This document shows positions 29,598 to 32,109 of a stretch of DNA of 32,109 bases, piece after piece. Position 1 is the stretch's first letter. Every line of letters starts with the position of its first letter. The translations under genes and the position numbers were made by a program. The DNA is from a virus. The DNA lies in IMG/VR virus record IMGVR_UViG_3300043448_000877, positions 1 through 32,109 of that record, one strand, 5' to 3'. The notes beneath the pieces are model-generated. The model saw only the letters and a list, made by a program, of their open reading frames with translations. It was not told the origin of the DNA and did not search any database.

Positions 29598-29811
29598 TTC
29601 TAATCCTCTCAATCAATTGAGCTGCTTCTGCATAATTTGAAATCTCATCTGTAAGTTCCATTTCTTGCAACATCAACTCAGCTTTTGCCATACGAATTAA
29701 TTGTAAGGCATAATCAATATCATCGTTGTCGGCTTGGTCCAACCACTCATCAAAACCTTCATCTGTGATATTCATAATGAAGTTAAGATTATCTCTATCC
29801 CACTCATTCAT
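29590..29811 (-). CDS. Conserved small acidic protein of T4-like phages
   Basis: A 73-residue protein: MNEWDRDNLNFIMNITDEGFDEWLDQADNDDIDYALQLIRMAKAEL. I associate the start MNEWDRDNLNFI with a short conserved protein of marine T4-like phages. All-helical and acidic; function unknown. It overlaps the lipoprotein gene by eight bases and the upstream membrane gene is three bases away. Confidence 0.75.
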   Translation of the reverse strand: MNEWDRDNLNFIMNITDEGFDEWLDQADNDDIDYALQLIRMAKAELMLQEMELTDEISNYAEAAQLIERIRNV

Positions 29812-29814
29812 GGT

Positions 29815-30024
29815 TTACTCCTTAAAGTTCAAGGATACACCCATGTCTTTGAATAGAATTCCAAAAAGACCAATCAAGCCCATTGAAGTAATAAAACCAA
29901 TTTCTTTTACACCATCAATCGTTGGCACCAAGAAAAAGTTCCACAACAACATCACTAGAATTGCATTAAAGCAAGTGACAATCAAAGCTGCCCCAAAGCG
30001 TGCAGTAAATTTAGACCAATCCAT
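29815..30024 (-). CDS. Small two-helix membrane protein
   Basis: A 69-residue protein. LIVTCFNAILVMLLWNFFLV and IGFITSMGLIGLFGILF are two membrane helices joined by a short loop. It looks like a holin by size and topology, but the position in an early-type cluster, far from the cell-wall hydrolase, does not favour it. Confidence 0.65.
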   Translation of the reverse strand: MDWSKFTARFGAALIVTCFNAILVMLLWNFFLVPTIDGVKEIGFITSMGLIGLFGILFKDMGVSLNFKE

Positions 30025-30026
30025 GA

Positions 30027-30359
30027 TTAGGCCTCGGTAGTTTCACTCTCTGTCGTTGCAACAGGAGCAGGAGTTGTTTTTGCTTTTACGGATCCAATAT
30101 AACGTCCGTTTGCATCAAACTCGGTGTGGTTAACCAATTGATAGGCCTTGACTTTGCGACCTTCTTTGTGAACCTTTACAATACCACCATCTTTGCGAAT
30201 ATTGTAAATGTTGGTGGACAAGCGATAGAGAACCGCTTCCTGATCCGTGCCTTTGAAACAGGCCTTAATCTCATCGGGAGATACAGGTTTACCTGATAGC
30301 AAGGTAACGGTGATTTTTTCGTGGCGATTTTGTTTGCCAGTTCGAACAGTATTTGACAT
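30027..30359 (-). CDS. Small conserved protein, possibly DNA-binding
   Basis: A 110-residue protein from ATG 30359 with AAAGGACTTAAA ahead (MSNTVRTGKQNRHEKITVTL). LLSGKPVSPDEIKACFKGTD, VLYRLSTNIYNIRKDGGIVK, then VHKEGRKVKAYQLVN read as a winged-helix-like pattern. I associate this sequence with conserved phage proteins of unknown role. A sigma70-type promoter stands 45 bases upstream, so it is probably among the first genes expressed. Confidence 0.75.
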   Translation of the reverse strand: MSNTVRTGKQNRHEKITVTLLSGKPVSPDEIKACFKGTDQEAVLYRLSTNIYNIRKDGGIVKVHKEGRKVKAYQLVNHTEFDANGRYIGSVKAKTTPAPVATTESETTEA

Positions 30360-30402
30360 TTTAAGTCCTTTCAAAAAACATTATAAAAAGTCCAACAGTT
30401 TG

Positions 30403-30431
30403 ATTATAACACAAGAATGGCATGTTGGCAA
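30403..30431 (-). promoter_or_regulatory. Sigma70-type promoter
   Basis: TTGCCA (30431-30426), 17 bases, TATAAT (30408-30403); predicted start near 30396. It shares ATTATAACACAAG with the promoter at 22544. Confidence 0.82.
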
Positions 30432-30455
30432 CCATCCATGTGTTGTTTTTTTGCA

Positions 30456-31607
30456 TCAGAATGGAATCTCATCGGAATCCTGCGGCAGATTGGTAGGTTT
30501 AGTCACAGGACCATCAACCTTCGCATCAACCTTGGAATACAAGTCAAGGAACGCCATTTTGGTGTCTGCATCGAACCGTGCCACGCATAGTTCAATAGCC
30601 TTCATACGGTCACCAAAGATTTTGAATGCCTTGGCAATGTGGACCAAACGGCGTGTGGAGATAATTTCATCAACAGCACCTTGGTCAAACGATTGGCGAA
30701 CAATATCAGCCCATTGTGTCAACTTCTCAACGAAATCTTTATCAGAAATCAATGGTTCAAGGATTTTCTTCTCAGTCTTAACATCAGGATATTCCTGTTC
30801 AACTGTAATAGGGAAACGTTCAAGGAACGCATCATCAAGAATCTGTGACAAGTAACGACCTTCTTCACTGCCACGACCTTTGGTGTTTGCTGTTGCAATG
30901 ATAGAGAATCCAGATTTTGGATAAACCATTTCACCATTCTTTTTGTTGTAGTATGGTTTGCCTTCTAGAATACCTTGCAAACACATCAACTTATTAGAAC
31001 CACGGTCAACTTCGTCAATCAACAGAATGGCACCACGTTTCATAGCTGTAATAACAGGACCATCACGGTTAACCACATTACCATTAACAAGAGTAGGACC
31101 ACCAAGTAGGTCGCTTTCATCCGTTTCGATGGAGATATTAACACGAATACACTCTCTGCCAAGTTCGGCACATACTTGTTCAACCATGAGTGTTTTACCA
31201 TTGCCAGATAAGCCTGTAACGAAAACAGGATAAAACATACCAGACTTAATGATATTACGTAAATCTTTAAAAAAACCAAAGGGAACATAATCAGGGTATT
31301 TCGTAGGGATTGATACATCAGAATCATCAACCAGTTTAGGTTGTTTGAATTCTAATACTTGTGCTGCAAGAGCCACTTCCATTTCAGGTTCTTCTTTCAC
31401 GACAGGTTTTGATTTTGTTCCGATATTGGGCAACTTGTATTCGCCACGACCAACACGGTATTCACTTTTAGTTACAAACCAATATGGGAAAGAAAAATCA
31501 TTTTCTTCAACCACACGGGTGATTTGGTCACGATTCAGAATAGAACCAGCACCATAAATTTCTTCTGCTGCCTTAACAAAGGTAGTTTGATTTCGGTTTA
31601 AACTCAT
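30456..31607 (-). CDS. CobS/MoxR-like AAA+ ATPase
   Basis: A 383-residue protein from ATG 31607, with GGAGATTATATT ahead. Walker A GLSGNGKT (132-139), ESDLLGG with the insert of MoxR/CobS-type ATPases, Walker B AILLIDEVDRG (D198, E199), GFSIIATANTKGRGSEEGR (sensor 1) and DDAFLERFPITV (Arg finger). The N-terminal 100 residues are variable. CobS-like ATPases occur in marine T4-like phages; cobaltochelatase is only one possible use, and remodelling of a complex is another. It has a 17-bp-spaced promoter upstream. Confidence 0.9.
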   Translation of the reverse strand: MSLNRNQTTFVKAAEEIYGAGSILNRDQITRVVEENDFSFPYWFVTKSEYRVGRGEYKLPNIGTKSKPVVKEEPEMEVALAAQVLEFKQPKLVDDSDVSIPTKYPDYVPFGFFKDLRNIIKSGMFYPVFVTGLSGNGKTLMVEQVCAELGRECIRVNISIETDESDLLGGPTLVNGNVVNRDGPVITAMKRGAILLIDEVDRGSNKLMCLQGILEGKPYYNKKNGEMVYPKSGFSIIATANTKGRGSEEGRYLSQILDDAFLERFPITVEQEYPDVKTEKKILEPLISDKDFVEKLTQWADIVRQSFDQGAVDEIISTRRLVHIAKAFKIFGDRMKAIELCVARFDADTKMAFLDLYSKVDAKVDGPVTKPTNLPQDSDEIPF

Positions 31608-31642
31608 AATATAATCTCCAGTTACGTTGTCCACATATTTGT

Positions 31643-31671
31643 ATTATACATGATTCCGAATTCTATGGCAA
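31643..31671 (-). promoter_or_regulatory. Sigma70-type promoter for the AAA+ ATPase
   Basis: TTGCCA (31671-31666), 17 bases, TATAAT (31648-31643); predicted start near 31636, leader about 30 bases with the ribosome-binding site at 31620. Confidence 0.82.
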
Positions 31672-31686
31672 GTATTAAAATAACAA

Positions 31687-31947
31687 TCATTTTTCATCCC
31701 ACTTTTGTGTCTGGTTAAAACTCTTTTCCTGCACCGTCAAATGGTCCTTGTGAAACTTGTTGTGTCTAGGATTACCACACATGGCACAGTCAGGATTACC
31801 ACAATCCATTGCATGATGTTTGGCAAACTTATGTGGTTCTCTCACATCAATACCATGTGACTTGGCAATTTTGGTTTGCTTATTAACAGCATTCTGGTCC
31901 TTCAACATTCTTGTTGAGCGTTTCACTTTTTGTTCTTCGTTGCTCAT
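31687..31947 (-). CDS. Small zinc-knuckle-like conserved protein
   Basis: An 86-residue protein. The N-terminus is basic; CGNPDCAMCGNPRHNK (C-x4-C-x2-C, CxxC and NPR) is a metal-binding knuckle I associate with small proteins of marine T4-like phages. The C-terminus is basic. The start overlaps the next gene by 65 bases in another frame. RNA binding is a guess. Confidence 0.75.
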   Translation of the reverse strand: MSNEEQKVKRSTRMLKDQNAVNKQTKIAKSHGIDVREPHKFAKHHAMDCGNPDCAMCGNPRHNKFHKDHLTVQEKSFNQTQKWDEK

Positions 31948-32092
31948 TTTTCAGTTTCTCCAATTCTTCGTTAAGAAAGATGATCCATTTGCAGGCAACT
32001 TCCATGTTATGCCGCAATTCTTCTACTTGTTCCTCAAGTGTGCTTATTTGGCCATCTTGAGAAACATCCCAAATAAAACCTAACACACTCAT
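31883..32092 (-). CDS. Small coiled-coil conserved protein
   Basis: A 69-residue protein starting MSVLGFIWDVSQDGQISTLE, then EEQVEELRHNMEVACKWIIF and NEELEKLKNEQRR as a coiled coil. I associate the start (GFxxDVSQxxxIxxLEE) with short proteins of marine T4-like phages. It overlaps the zinc-knuckle gene by 65 bases in another frame. A weak ribosome-binding site only. The window ends 17 bases upstream of its start. Confidence 0.68.
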   Translation of the reverse strand: MSVLGFIWDVSQDGQISTLEEQVEELRHNMEVACKWIIFLNEELEKLKNEQRRTKSETLNKNVEGPECC

Positions 32093-32109
32093 TGAACCAA
32101 ACTCTTTTT

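Noticed and set aside
1-32109. Integrase, attachment site, insertion sequence or transposase
   Set aside because: I found no such gene, inverted terminal repeat or att-like core; the window looks like a lytic T4-type phage.

Overview
The window is a piece of a tailed-phage genome of the T4-like (contractile tail) type. The recognisable T4-family genes are baseplate tube cap gp48, head completion gp4, tail tube gp19, hub assembly gp26, ssDNA-binding gp32, helicase loader gp59 and late-transcription coactivator gp33. The order gp33-gp59-gp32 is as in T4. Many of the other small genes resemble families I associate with marine and freshwater T4-like phages. Base composition is AT-rich. The host is not given. 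The best clue is a circularly permuted two-piece tmRNA whose tag reads ANDEKFALAA, which looks betaproteobacterial (inference).

Layout: 1-979 (minus) is gp48, running off the left edge. 1013-6905 (plus) is a virion block: gp4, a conserved structural-type protein, tail tube, gp26 with a probable -1 frameshift extension, and two long hub or tape-measure-like proteins, the first with a Lys-Pro repeat and a GH19-like muralytic domain. Everything from 6961 to 32092 is on the minus strand. 6961-9743 holds gp32, a HAD phosphatase, gp59, gp33 and a secreted SleB-like cell-wall hydrolase. 9786-11339 holds a conserved protein, a hydroxylase-like oxygenase and the permuted tmRNA locus. 11371-19342 holds a PD-(D/E)XK exonuclease, a radical SAM enzyme, four more 2OG-Fe(II)-type oxygenases, two small unknowns, a Cys-rich virion-type protein and a radical SAM/SPASM maturase. 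19390-32092 is PhoH plus about thirty mostly small, tightly overlapping genes, including an epimerase, a metallophosphoesterase, a nucleotidyltransferase-like protein and a CobS/MoxR-like AAA ATPase.

Regulation: seven sigma70-type promoters on the minus strand all have exactly 17 bp between -35 and a perfect TATAAT. CATAAATA and related octamers resemble T4 late promoters. One clear terminator lies between the converging virion block and gp32. Most genes overlap by ATGA or TAATG, implying translational coupling.

The most interesting items are (1) the permuted tmRNA, whose intervening segment is filled almost exactly by a 64-codon gene with its own ribosome-binding site; (2) the Cys-rich virion-type protein beside a seven-Cys SPASM radical SAM enzyme, close to a cluster of oxygenases, which suggests a phage cassette for modifying a virion protein; and (3) a T TTT TTC slippery site joining gp26 to a 63-codon extension that has no start codon of its own.
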